From Candidatus Omnitrophota bacterium (GTDB taxonomy: Bacteria > Omnitrophota > Gorgyraeia > 2-02-FULL-51-18): a DNA stretch of 8,168 bases. Within the stretch, counting starts at the first letter, position 1, and every line of letters starts with the position of its first letter. Position numbers and translations under genes: made by a program. Under the pieces are notes generated by a model that was given only the letters and a program-made list of their open reading frames with translations, ran no database searches and was not told the DNA's origin. This document shows, one piece after another, positions 1-5,841 of the stretch. The stretch is from assembly GCA_023247955.1 (NCBI GenBank), contig JAHFFL010000039.1, positions 1 to 8,168 of the forward strand, written 5' to 3'.

Positions 1-138
1 CGCATGGCGGATATCTGCTCCAAACGGCTCGGCGAAGCCGAAAAAAAAGTGGAAGTGTTGATGAAAACCAATACCGGAAAATTCAAGGCCGTCCCGTTTG
101 AAGAAGCGGCGGAAACAAAACCAAAAAAGAGAAAATAG
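1..138 (+). CDS. xseB: Exodeoxyribonuclease VII small subunit, C-terminal part
   Basis: Only the last 45 residues are in the window; the gene begins upstream. XseB is the small subunit that binds XseA to form exonuclease VII, a cytoplasmic single-strand DNA exonuclease. The visible stretch has the second helix typical of the family, CSKRLGEAEKKVEVL, at about visible residues 6-20. A short loop and a basic lysine-rich tail (KPKKRK) ending in TAG follow. The reading frame is open from the first base. The gene sits directly upstream of ispA on the same strand, the usual xseA-xseB-ispA-dxs order in many bacteria, which supports the call. The fragment is short, so the identification rests on this helix and on the context. 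Confidence 0.8.
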   Translation, partial: RMADICSKRLGEAEKKVEVLMKTNTGKFKAVPFEEAAETKPKKRK

Positions 139-141
139 AGA

Positions 142-210
142 GAGCACCAGGCACCAGGCACCAGGCACCAGGATAATTTTTCTGGTGTTCTGGTGCTCCG
201 GTCTCTGGTG
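142..210. repeat. Tandem heptamer GCACCAG x4 with degenerate inverted copies
   Basis: Positions 144-171 hold four perfect head-to-tail copies of GCACCAG. After a short AT-rich spacer (172-181), the other arm carries CTGGTG cores at 182, 190 and 205. The 9-mer at 142-150 (GAGCACCAG) is an exact reverse complement of 190-198 (CTGGTGCTC), and 151-157 can pair with 182-188 apart from small mismatches. The whole element can therefore fold into an imperfect hairpin in the transcript. It fills almost the entire gap between xseB and ispA. It resembles dispersed intergenic palindromic or heptamer repeats rather than a CRISPR or a terminator, because no T-run follows. Confidence 0.85.
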
Positions 211-220
211 ACTAAGTGTT

Positions 221-1057
221 TTGGACATCAATAAGTATTTGGAAAAACAGTCTGCGAAGATCAACAAGGTCCTCGGGTCTTTTTTGCCTGGCAAGGGTGC
301 CCACCCCTCCACGCTGCATGAGGCGATGCGCTACGCCGTTTTATCGGGCGGCAAAAGGATACGGCCGATACTCGCGCTTGAAGCCTGCCGCGTCGTCGGC
401 GGTGATACCCGGAAAGTGTTGCCCGCCGCCTGCGCGCTTGAGTTGATTCACAATTATTCGCTGACGCATGATGATTTGCCCTGCATGGACAACGATAAGG
501 AGCGCCGGGGCCGGGCGGCTTGCCATATGAAGTTTGGGGAAGACATCGCACTTCTCGTCGGCGACGCGCTTCTGACACTGGCCTTCAAGGTGCTTTGTTC
601 GAAAAATGGTGTCCGCTCGGCACTGGACTTGGAAAGACAGATGAACGCCGCGCGGCTTGTCGCGGAAGCCGTCGGCAGTGAAGGGATGGTCGGCGGGCAG
701 GCTGTCGACATGGAGTTTCAAGATAAGGACATGGACCTCGCCACCGCCGAATACATCAATGTGCACAAGTCAGGGGCGCTGATCGCGGTAGCGCTTAGAG
801 TAGGCGCCACTCTCGGTGGCGGCTCCGAAAAGCAAGTCCAGGCGCTTTACCGCTACGGAAAGTACGTCGGGCTCCTCTTTCAAATTGTGGATGACATCAT
901 GGACCGGCAGGGGTATGCTAAAGTGATTGGCGTCTCCGAGGCAAAAAAAGAAGCCGAGGCGCTTCTCGGCAAGGCCAAGGCCGAGATCACTCCGTTTGGC
1001 CGCCGCACGGCGGTGCTGGAGGCCATCGCTGATTTTGTGCTGACACGGGACAAGTAA
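221..1057 (+). CDS. ispA: Polyprenyl (farnesyl/geranylgeranyl) diphosphate synthase
   Basis: A cytoplasmic trans-prenyltransferase that condenses isopentenyl diphosphate with allylic diphosphates to give C15 or C20 chains for quinones, carotenoids and undecaprenyl carriers. In the 278 residues, the substrate loop GGKRIRP is at 43-49. The first Asp-rich motif, DDLPCMD, is at 84-90, with the two-residue insert of the bacterial FPP synthase type, followed by RRGR. GMVGGQAVD is at 155-163, HKSGALI at 182-188, and the second Asp-rich motif DDIMD at 224-228. After DDIMD the usual GKxxGxDxxxxKxTYP loop is absent and the chain passes straight into the C-terminal helices, leaving the protein about 20 residues shorter than typical. 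The start is TTG at 221. No Shine-Dalgarno is visible, because the heptamer palindrome occupies the leader. dxs follows 10 bp downstream. Product length (C15 versus C20) cannot be told from sequence alone. Confidence 0.88.
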   Translation: MDINKYLEKQSAKINKVLGSFLPGKGAHPSTLHEAMRYAVLSGGKRIRPILALEACRVVGGDTRKVLPAACALELIHNYSLTHDDLPCMDNDKERRGRAACHMKFGEDIALLVGDALLTLAFKVLCSKNGVRSALDLERQMNAARLVAEAVGSEGMVGGQAVDMEFQDKDMDLATAEYINVHKSGALIAVALRVGATLGGGSEKQVQALYRYGKYVGLLFQIVDDIMDRQGYAKVIGVSEAKKEAEALLGKAKAEITPFGRRTAVLEAIADFVLTRDK

Positions 1058-1067
1058 GGAAAGGTTT

Positions 1068-2993
1068 ATGGGATCTCTTTTAGAAAAAATCAACAGCCCC
1101 GACGATTTAAAAAAGCTCTCCAAAGAAGACTTGCCTCGCCTTGCGGAAGAACTGAGGCGGTATATCCTTGAGGTGGTTTCCGTCAATGGCGGCCATTTAG
1201 GCGCGGCGCTGGGCGCCGTTGATTTGACAGTGGCGCTTCACTACTGTTTCAGCACCCCCGAGGACGCCATCGTGTGGGACGTCGGACATCAGGTCCACGC
1301 CCATAAAATCATCACGGGACGACGCGAGGCCTTCAAGACCTTTCGCCTGCACGGAGGCCTCAGTGGTTTTTCAAATAAAGATGAGAGTCCGCATGACGCG
1401 TTCACGACCGGTCACGGAGGGACGTCGTTGTCGACGTCTTTGGGGATCTCGGTGGGACGCCGCGTCCTCACCGGCGAAAGCGGAAAAGTCATCGCCGTAA
1501 TCGGTGATGCGTCGCTGGTGAGCGGCATGGCGTTTGAGGCCCTAAACCACGCTGGCCATCTCAAAGAAAACCTTATTGTGATCCTCAACGACAACGAGAT
1601 GAGTATCTCCCGTACCGTCGGAGCGCTCAGCAAGTCCTTCAACAAATTTTTGTCCAGCCCTTTATACAACCACCTGCGTGAAGACATTGTCTCGGGGCTC
1701 AAAAAGATCCCGCGCGTCGGACGCCGTGTCGTCGCTGAAGCCAAAAAAATCGACGAGGGATTGAAGCATCTTTTTGTGCCGGGTCTTTTGTTCGAAGAAA
1801 TGGGATTCCGCTATTTCGGCCCGCTCAACGGCCACCGCATCGCGGACCTTATCCAGATTTTATCCAACATTAAAAAGATCAACGGCCCGATCTTGCTGCA
1901 CGTGGTCACGAAAAAGGGCAAAGGCTACAAGATCGCCGAAGCCAATCCGGAAAAATGGCACGCGTCGACGCCGTTTTGCATCGAGACCGGCACGGTTAAA
2001 AAATCCTCCTCCTTGAAAACGTATACCCAGGTGTTCGGCAAAGCGGCGCTGGGGCTGGCGGCCGAAAATCCGTCGGTCGTCGCGATTACCGCCGCGATGT
2101 GCGAGGGGACGGGGCTTACGGAATTCGCGACGGCTTTCCCGAAGCGGTTTTTTGACGTCGGCATTGCCGAAGAGCACGGTGTCGCGTTTGCTGCGGGTCT
2201 CGCGAAGGCCGGCGCCACGCCGCTCGTCGCGATTTATTCGACGTTTCTCCAGCGCGCGCATGACCAGATCATCCATGACGTGGCGCTGCAGAATCTGCCG
2301 GTGATTTTTTGCCTGGACCGCGCGGGTCTCGTCGGCGAAGACGGCCCGACGCATCACGGCGTTTTTGATCTCGCATATCTGAGGAAAGTACCCGGGCTTG
2401 CGGTGATGGCGCCGAGAGACGGACGCGAGCTCGAGGCGATGCTGCGCTTTGCAGTGCCCGGGGTCGAAGGGCCTGCGGCTATCCGCTATCCCCGGGGTGC
2501 CGTGGCCGAAGAATCTTCTTCGGTTTTAAAGGATGTCCCGCCGGCGCCGATTCACTGGGGCCGTGCCGAGATTTTACGCGAAGGCAAAGACGCGGCTATT
2601 CTTGCGCTGGGCAGCCTCGTGTATGCGGCCTACGACGCCGCGCGGCTTCTCGAGGAGGAAAATAATCTCTCGATCGCGGTGATCAACGCGCGCTTTGCGA
2701 AGCCGCTCGACAAGGATCTTATCCTGCGTCTGGCGAGGGAATATCCCATTCTCGTGACGGCGGAAGAAGGATCGATTGCCGGCGGGTTTGGAAGCGGCGT
2801 CGTTGAATTTCTAGAAAATACTTCAGGGTTGAAACTTCCGAAGATCCGGACGCTCGGGATTCCCGATCGCTTCATCGAGCACGGCCGCCGCGAGGTTTTG
2901 CTGGATTCGCTGGGACTCAGCGCCTCCAAGATTCGGGATGAAATCCTCAGACTACTGACCGATACTGTCCGATACCAGCGTTCCGCTGATTGA
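1068..2993 (+). CDS. dxs: 1-deoxy-D-xylulose-5-phosphate synthase
   Basis: A thiamine-diphosphate enzyme that joins pyruvate and glyceraldehyde 3-phosphate into DXP, the entry step of the MEP isoprenoid pathway in the cytoplasm. At 641 residues it is close to the family length. The sequence shows GGH at 41-43, GHQVHAHK at 73-80, GHGGTSLS at 115-122, the TPP/Mg motif GDAS...NDN at 147-176, and YFGPLNGH at 249-256. The catalytic Glu368 lies in GIAEEH, followed by CLDRAG at 415-420, GEDGPTHHG at 423-431 and IRYPRG at 472-477, then the C-terminal transketolase domain. GDAS replaces the common GDGA and GHGG replaces GHSS; both look like natural variants, not loss of function. A good Shine-Dalgarno (AAGGAAAGG, 1056-1064) precedes the ATG. 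It is probably co-transcribed with ispA. Its last 42 bp overlap the converging minus-strand gene. Confidence 0.96.
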   Translation: MGSLLEKINSPDDLKKLSKEDLPRLAEELRRYILEVVSVNGGHLGAALGAVDLTVALHYCFSTPEDAIVWDVGHQVHAHKIITGRREAFKTFRLHGGLSGFSNKDESPHDAFTTGHGGTSLSTSLGISVGRRVLTGESGKVIAVIGDASLVSGMAFEALNHAGHLKENLIVILNDNEMSISRTVGALSKSFNKFLSSPLYNHLREDIVSGLKKIPRVGRRVVAEAKKIDEGLKHLFVPGLLFEEMGFRYFGPLNGHRIADLIQILSNIKKINGPILLHVVTKKGKGYKIAEANPEKWHASTPFCIETGTVKKSSSLKTYTQVFGKAALGLAAENPSVVAITAAMCEGTGLTEFATAFPKRFFDVGIAEEHGVAFAAGLAKAGATPLVAIYSTFLQRAHDQIIHDVALQNLPVIFCLDRAGLVGEDGPTHHGVFDLAYLRKVPGLAVMAPRDGRELEAMLRFAVPGVEGPAAIRYPRGAVAEESSSVLKDVPPAPIHWGRAEILREGKDAAILALGSLVYAAYDAARLLEEENNLSIAVINARFAKPLDKDLILRLAREYPILVTAEEGSIAGGFGSGVVEFLENTSGLKLPKIRTLGIPDRFIEHGRREVLLDSLGLSASKIRDEILRLLTDTVRYQRSAD

Positions 2994-4502
2994 CGTAGTA
3001 AAGTCGGAATTAACAGGGTCGAAAAGGGAAATCGGAGGATTTGGGTTTTCCGCGCCGGCAATCCCCAGATCTTTAAAAACGATTGTTCGTCCTTGCGATT
3101 TGAATGTCCCCGTCCGACCGGCAAAATCCCATTCGAATTCACCGCGAATCTTAGAGCCATCCGGCGCGGTGTAGGTGGCCTGATGGAAGATCCCGCTGAC
3201 GATTTGTCCCCAGCGGTCATAGAAGTAAGTTTCGAAAGCTCGTCCTCGCATACCGTCACTCTGAAGCGTGAGCCAAACCGTTTTTTTTGGGACGCCGGTG
3301 AAGAGCTTGTGTTGGAAAGTGAAGGGATTGTACCAAGAGGCCAGCGCGACGAGGTTCGGGTTCTCCGGGCCGTGCGCGTCAAAATCAGGGGCGTGAAAAA
3401 GCTCGAGTCCGGTGGCATTGGTCAACGGCGTGTTCGCCGCTGTCCCCGAGACTTCACTCAGGGACTCATACTCGGTCATCGACATTATTCCGCCGTAGGG
3501 ACTGGATTCCACCGCCGAAGATTCGGGGAGATTGAATTCAAAGCTGTGCCCTACGGAGAAAGCCCAGTTGTCCGAATCATAACGTGTAATCGTTTTAAGC
3601 CGTCCGGATTCATCGTACCCGAATTCCAGAGTTGTCCATCTCCCTGCATCTTTGACGACGCGGCCGTCTTTGAGAGTCTGATGGTGAAGACCGCCTGAAG
3701 CGTCCGTGTACTCGGCCCCGATAGGAATTATTCCAAGTCCGTCGAAGAAAGAACGGTTGCGTACGACAGGCGTATTGAAAAACCCTTGAAAACCTTTGGG
3801 GGCCGACGGGTTGCTTGAGAGGGCAAAAATCACCCGGGCAGGCAGAATCCTTAACACGCGGTAAAAGGCGCTTTCGCCGCTCGCGGTTTCTTGGTAAACG
3901 GCGCGTTTCCCGTCTCCGCCGATGATTTCACCTGTGTTCACCCAGGGGGAGGATAAATCCTGGCGTTTCTGAATGATGTAACGCTCCCCCGCAGCGGAGT
4001 CAAACGACAATTCCACCAGGCCATTTTTCATTTGGATCGATGATTTGGTCAAGGCTCCCGTTGGAATCTCCGCCGTTGCCTGCATCGTCTTGAAATCGAA
4101 AACCACCTTTTCAAGACGCGGGTAGCCGTCAAGCCCATGGGGTGGGGTGAGCTCCGCCCGTACCAGGTTGCCATTCTCGTAAAAAAACTCGATTCGAGGC
4201 GCCCGTGGTCCGGTAACGAGACCCATTCCCGGCCAGACCATTCCATCCTGCCAGATCAAAAGTCCGTTGTCATCGAAGTGCTGGGCCACCCCGTCGGGAT
4301 GGATGACCGTAAAGGGCAATTTGAGATTCTGCTTTTGCAGGTTGGATTCGGCCTTGGCCTGTGCTTTCTCCCAATGTGCGGCGTCAGCGGGAAATCCTTG
4401 CGGCTCCTTTTTGGACCATTCTTCCGTGGCGGCAAGAGCAGCAAATTGGAAAATCAATCCCAGCAGGATAGAAATTATAAAACTCTTTATTTTTGGATTC
4501 AA
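2952..4502 (-). CDS. Secreted protein of unknown function with YD/RHS-like motifs
   Basis: I do not recognise a named family. The best start is TTG at 4502: a strong Shine-Dalgarno, AAGAGGAGG (complement of 4509-4517), lies 6 bases upstream. That start gives 516 residues opening directly with a signal peptide: a short basic n-region (NPKIK), a hydrophobic core at about 8-23, and a likely cleavage after ALA or ALAA near 24-25. Mature-chain features are several aromatic beta-hairpin motifs resembling degenerate YD/RHS repeats: FFYENGNLVRAEL near 106, FGYDESGRLKTITRYD near 294, YFYDRWGQIVSG near 426 and EWDFAGRTGTF near 457. A module running from YIIQKRQDLSSPW (about 175) to SAFYRV (about 211) is like those in secreted PVC-group proteins. 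No catalytic motif is evident, and there is no twin-arginine or lipobox motif. It is likely periplasmic, outer-surface or released. The gene lies 79 bp behind the coiled-coil gene and may share its transcript. The stop lies inside the 3' end of dxs. An in-frame TTG at 4556 would add 18 residues, but without a ribosome site and through a hairpin. Confidence 0.75.
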   Translation of the reverse strand: MNPKIKSFIISILLGLIFQFAALAATEEWSKKEPQGFPADAAHWEKAQAKAESNLQKQNLKLPFTVIHPDGVAQHFDDNGLLIWQDGMVWPGMGLVTGPRAPRIEFFYENGNLVRAELTPPHGLDGYPRLEKVVFDFKTMQATAEIPTGALTKSSIQMKNGLVELSFDSAAGERYIIQKRQDLSSPWVNTGEIIGGDGKRAVYQETASGESAFYRVLRILPARVIFALSSNPSAPKGFQGFFNTPVVRNRSFFDGLGIIPIGAEYTDASGGLHHQTLKDGRVVKDAGRWTTLEFGYDESGRLKTITRYDSDNWAFSVGHSFEFNLPESSAVESSPYGGIMSMTEYESLSEVSGTAANTPLTNATGLELFHAPDFDAHGPENPNLVALASWYNPFTFQHKLFTGVPKKTVWLTLQSDGMRGRAFETYFYDRWGQIVSGIFHQATYTAPDGSKIRGEFEWDFAGRTGTFKSQGRTIVFKDLGIAGAENPNPPISLFDPVNSDFTTSISGTLVSDSIGQ

Positions 4503-4508
4503 AAAAAA

Positions 4509-4517
4509 CCTCCTCTT
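4509..4517 (-). promoter_or_regulatory. Strong Shine-Dalgarno that fixes a TTG start
   Basis: On the minus strand the sequence AAGAGGAGG is followed by six T residues and then TTG at 4502. It is the strongest ribosome site in the window. It decides the start of the secreted-protein gene in favour of the TTG immediately before the signal peptide. Confidence 0.8.
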
Positions 4518-4535
4518 GAAGATCCTTGCGATAAA

Positions 4536-4554
4536 GTCTGCCTGATAGGCGGAC
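4536..4554 (-). terminator. GC-rich hairpin, possible weak terminator or attenuator
   Basis: An 8-bp stem (4536-4543 with 4547-4554, one G-T wobble) closes a 3-base loop. Read on the minus strand it is followed by TTTATC, so there is only a short T-tract. It lies in the 79-bp gap between the coiled-coil gene and the secreted-protein gene, just upstream of the latter's Shine-Dalgarno. It could partly terminate transcription, protect an mRNA end, or be a copy of a small dispersed palindrome. A second, weaker pairing (GTCA with TGAC around a run of T) lies at about 4558-4571. Confidence 0.4.
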
Positions 4555-4581
4555 AAGAGTCAAAAAAATGACGGGGGTGGT

Positions 4582-5712
4582 TTATTGTAAGAAAACCACG
4601 TCGTTCACGGCGATGGTGCGGCCGGAATCAAGGTCCTTGATATTGCAGGCGGACATGGCGTCTCGAACTTCCAGGACGGAAAGTGTGGCGATAGTCCGGC
4701 CATCTTGGTTTACTGAAAAAGCCATGTCGTTTTTGATGTTGTCCACTTTGCCGAGGTTCACGACGACAAATCCATGTTCTTCGTTGACCGCGAGCACGCG
4801 GCCTTGGGTCTTGGGCACCGCTTTTGCCTGGGGTTTGACGGTGGGCTGTGCGATCGGAGCCCCGGCGTCGCTTTCCAACGTGATGGAACCCAAATCCACC
4901 GAGCTCCATTCTTCGTGCAACGTGTCTTTGGCTTGGGCTACGGTCTCCTCAAGCGCGATTTTGGCGAGGTTGATCTCGGTGAGTTTGTCACTGGCGGTTT
5001 TGTAAAGCCGCTCGAGGCGCTGGGTAAGCATTTTGTTTTGTTCGGTAAGTTTCCGGACCTCTTCGTCCGAAGAACCCCCGGCACCCGAGGTCTCGCCGAA
5101 GCCCCCTGGAGAAGCGCGTTTTAATCGCTCGATTTCTTTGGTTTTATTGATTAGCATCTCCTCAAGATAGCCTTTCTCCTCGCGGATCTCCTGAAGTTTT
5201 TTCTCGTACTGGCCTTTGTCTTGGCTACTCAACTCTCCACCTCCGCCGAACAGAGCCAATTTGTCGGACAACGCTTTTTTCTCGTTCTTCAGCTTTTCAA
5301 AACGCACGGTAAGACCCTTATTCAGGTCCTCCAGCGACAACAGGGATTCCCGCAACTGCTTGGTCTCGGCAAAAAGGATCTGATTCCGTTTTTCGAAGGA
5401 CGCGCTCTTGGAATAAAGAATAAGCGTCGACACCATGAACGCGGGAAGCGCGATGAAGACCAAACTGTTGAGTAAAAGCTGGGACGCGGAAAAAGAAGAC
5501 GGGCGCTGAATGGGGGTGCTTTCTTCAACAATTAGGCTTTCTGTCTGCCGTCCCAGGCGGTTGGTCGTGTCCACCGTCGGGGTGGGGGTCACGAGAATGG
5601 TCTCGGGTTTTCTTGTTTTCTTGATGAAGACGTCATAGTCGGACGTGACTAAACGCTCGCTGGGAGTCCTCGGCTTTGGCGAAGCGGGCTGGGATACAAG
5701 TGGCTCGTCCAT
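4582..5712 (-). CDS. Inner-membrane coiled-coil protein with C-terminal beta domain, unknown function
   Basis: A 376-residue protein not assignable to a named family. Residues 1-77 form a hydrophilic, Pro/Thr-rich, probably cytoplasmic and disordered segment. One transmembrane helix spans about 78-100. Heptad-rich coiled coil follows at about 104-155, 166-200 and 217-265, interrupted by glycine-rich linkers (GGGG at 156-159, and a Gly/Ser stretch near 203-214). A Pro/Ala linker leads to a compact C-terminal domain at 303-376. Its alternating hydrophobic and glycine pattern (GRVLAVN, VVVNLGKVDNI, DGRTIATLSVLEVR, SGRTIAVNDVV) resembles the small beta-barrel ends of MreC- or FlgT-like envelope proteins. 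The topology suggests a type II anchor with the coiled coil in the periplasm. It starts with ATG at 5712, about 8 bases from the predicted transcription start and without a Shine-Dalgarno. It is divergent from tatC. A cell-envelope scaffolding role is only an inference. Confidence 0.8.
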   Translation of the reverse strand: MDEPLVSQPASPKPRTPSERLVTSDYDVFIKKTRKPETILVTPTPTVDTTNRLGRQTESLIVEESTPIQRPSSFSASQLLLNSLVFIALPAFMVSTLILYSKSASFEKRNQILFAETKQLRESLLSLEDLNKGLTVRFEKLKNEKKALSDKLALFGGGGELSSQDKGQYEKKLQEIREEKGYLEEMLINKTKEIERLKRASPGGFGETSGAGGSSDEEVRKLTEQNKMLTQRLERLYKTASDKLTEINLAKIALEETVAQAKDTLHEEWSSVDLGSITLESDAGAPIAQPTVKPQAKAVPKTQGRVLAVNEEHGFVVVNLGKVDNIKNDMAFSVNQDGRTIATLSVLEVRDAMSACNIKDLDSGRTIAVNDVVFLQ

Positions 5713-5726
5713 AGGGATTTGGACGT

Positions 5727-5755
5727 ATCCTAACAGAATAAAATACGGGTGTCAA
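5727..5755 (-). promoter_or_regulatory. Sigma70-type promoter for the coiled-coil gene
   Basis: On the minus strand a perfect -35 TTGACA (complement of 5750-5755) is followed after exactly 17 bp by TAGGAT (complement of 5727-5732), a 4-of-6 match to TATAAT. The predicted transcription start near 5720 leaves a leader of only about 8 bases before the ATG at 5712, with no Shine-Dalgarno. Confidence 0.7.
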
Positions 5756-5778
5756 TTCGACTCGGTCACCCCTCGAAT
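5755..5778. promoter_or_regulatory. Inverted repeat ATTCGA-N12-TCGAAT, possible operator
   Basis: Two perfect 6-bp arms separated by 12 bp lie between the divergent promoters and touch the -35 element of the minus-strand promoter. The geometry suits a dimeric regulator, but 6-bp arms can occur by chance and no regulator gene is nearby. Confidence 0.3.
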
Positions 5779-5825
5779 CCACTAAGCTTGCCACCCGTGC
5801 CGTCACACTCAAATTTATTGGTCTA

Positions 5826-5834
5826 TGTTATAAT
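5826..5834 (+). promoter_or_regulatory. Extended -10 promoter for tatC
   Basis: TGTTATAAT contains a perfect TATAAT (5829-5834) preceded by the extended -10 TGn. No convincing -35 box is found at 16-18 bp spacing. Transcription would begin near 5841, at or one base before the tatC ATG, giving a leaderless mRNA. No Shine-Dalgarno is seen, which agrees with this. Confidence 0.65.
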
Positions 5835-5841
5835 CGAGCCC

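Noticed and set aside
144..171. CRISPR-like repeat array
   Set aside because: The units are 7 bp and directly abutting, with no spacers; no cas genes are nearby.
216..446. Small open frame overlapping the start of ispA
   Set aside because: Out of frame with a protein carrying all prenyltransferase motifs; its translation is low-complexity and unlike any family.
2976..2988. CAGCG-TTC-CGCTG hairpin as a dxs terminator
   Set aside because: It lies inside the coding end of dxs, has only a 5-bp stem, and no T-run follows.
2630..3418. Minus-strand open frame of 262 codons across the end of dxs
   Set aside because: Shadow of dxs and of the secreted-protein gene; Ser/Arg-rich composition, no signal or motif.
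3093..3698. Plus-strand open frame of 201 codons
   Set aside because: Antisense to the secreted-protein gene, which has a signal peptide, a strong ribosome site and recognisable motifs; this frame has none of these.
2952..4502. Classical Rhs/YD-repeat toxin
   Set aside because: The motifs are few and degenerate, and there is no RHS core, no toxin tip and no adjacent immunity gene.
4503..4556. N-terminal extension of the secreted protein from TTG 4556
   Set aside because: It would place 18 extra residues before the signal peptide, has no ribosome site, and is coded across a hairpin.
4137..4571. Plus-strand open frame of 144 codons near the start of the secreted-protein gene
   Set aside because: Antisense shadow without a ribosome site or family resemblance.
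5749..5841. N-terminal extension of TatC
   Set aside because: The open frame continues upstream but precedes the -10 promoter and the family N-terminus begins at 5842.
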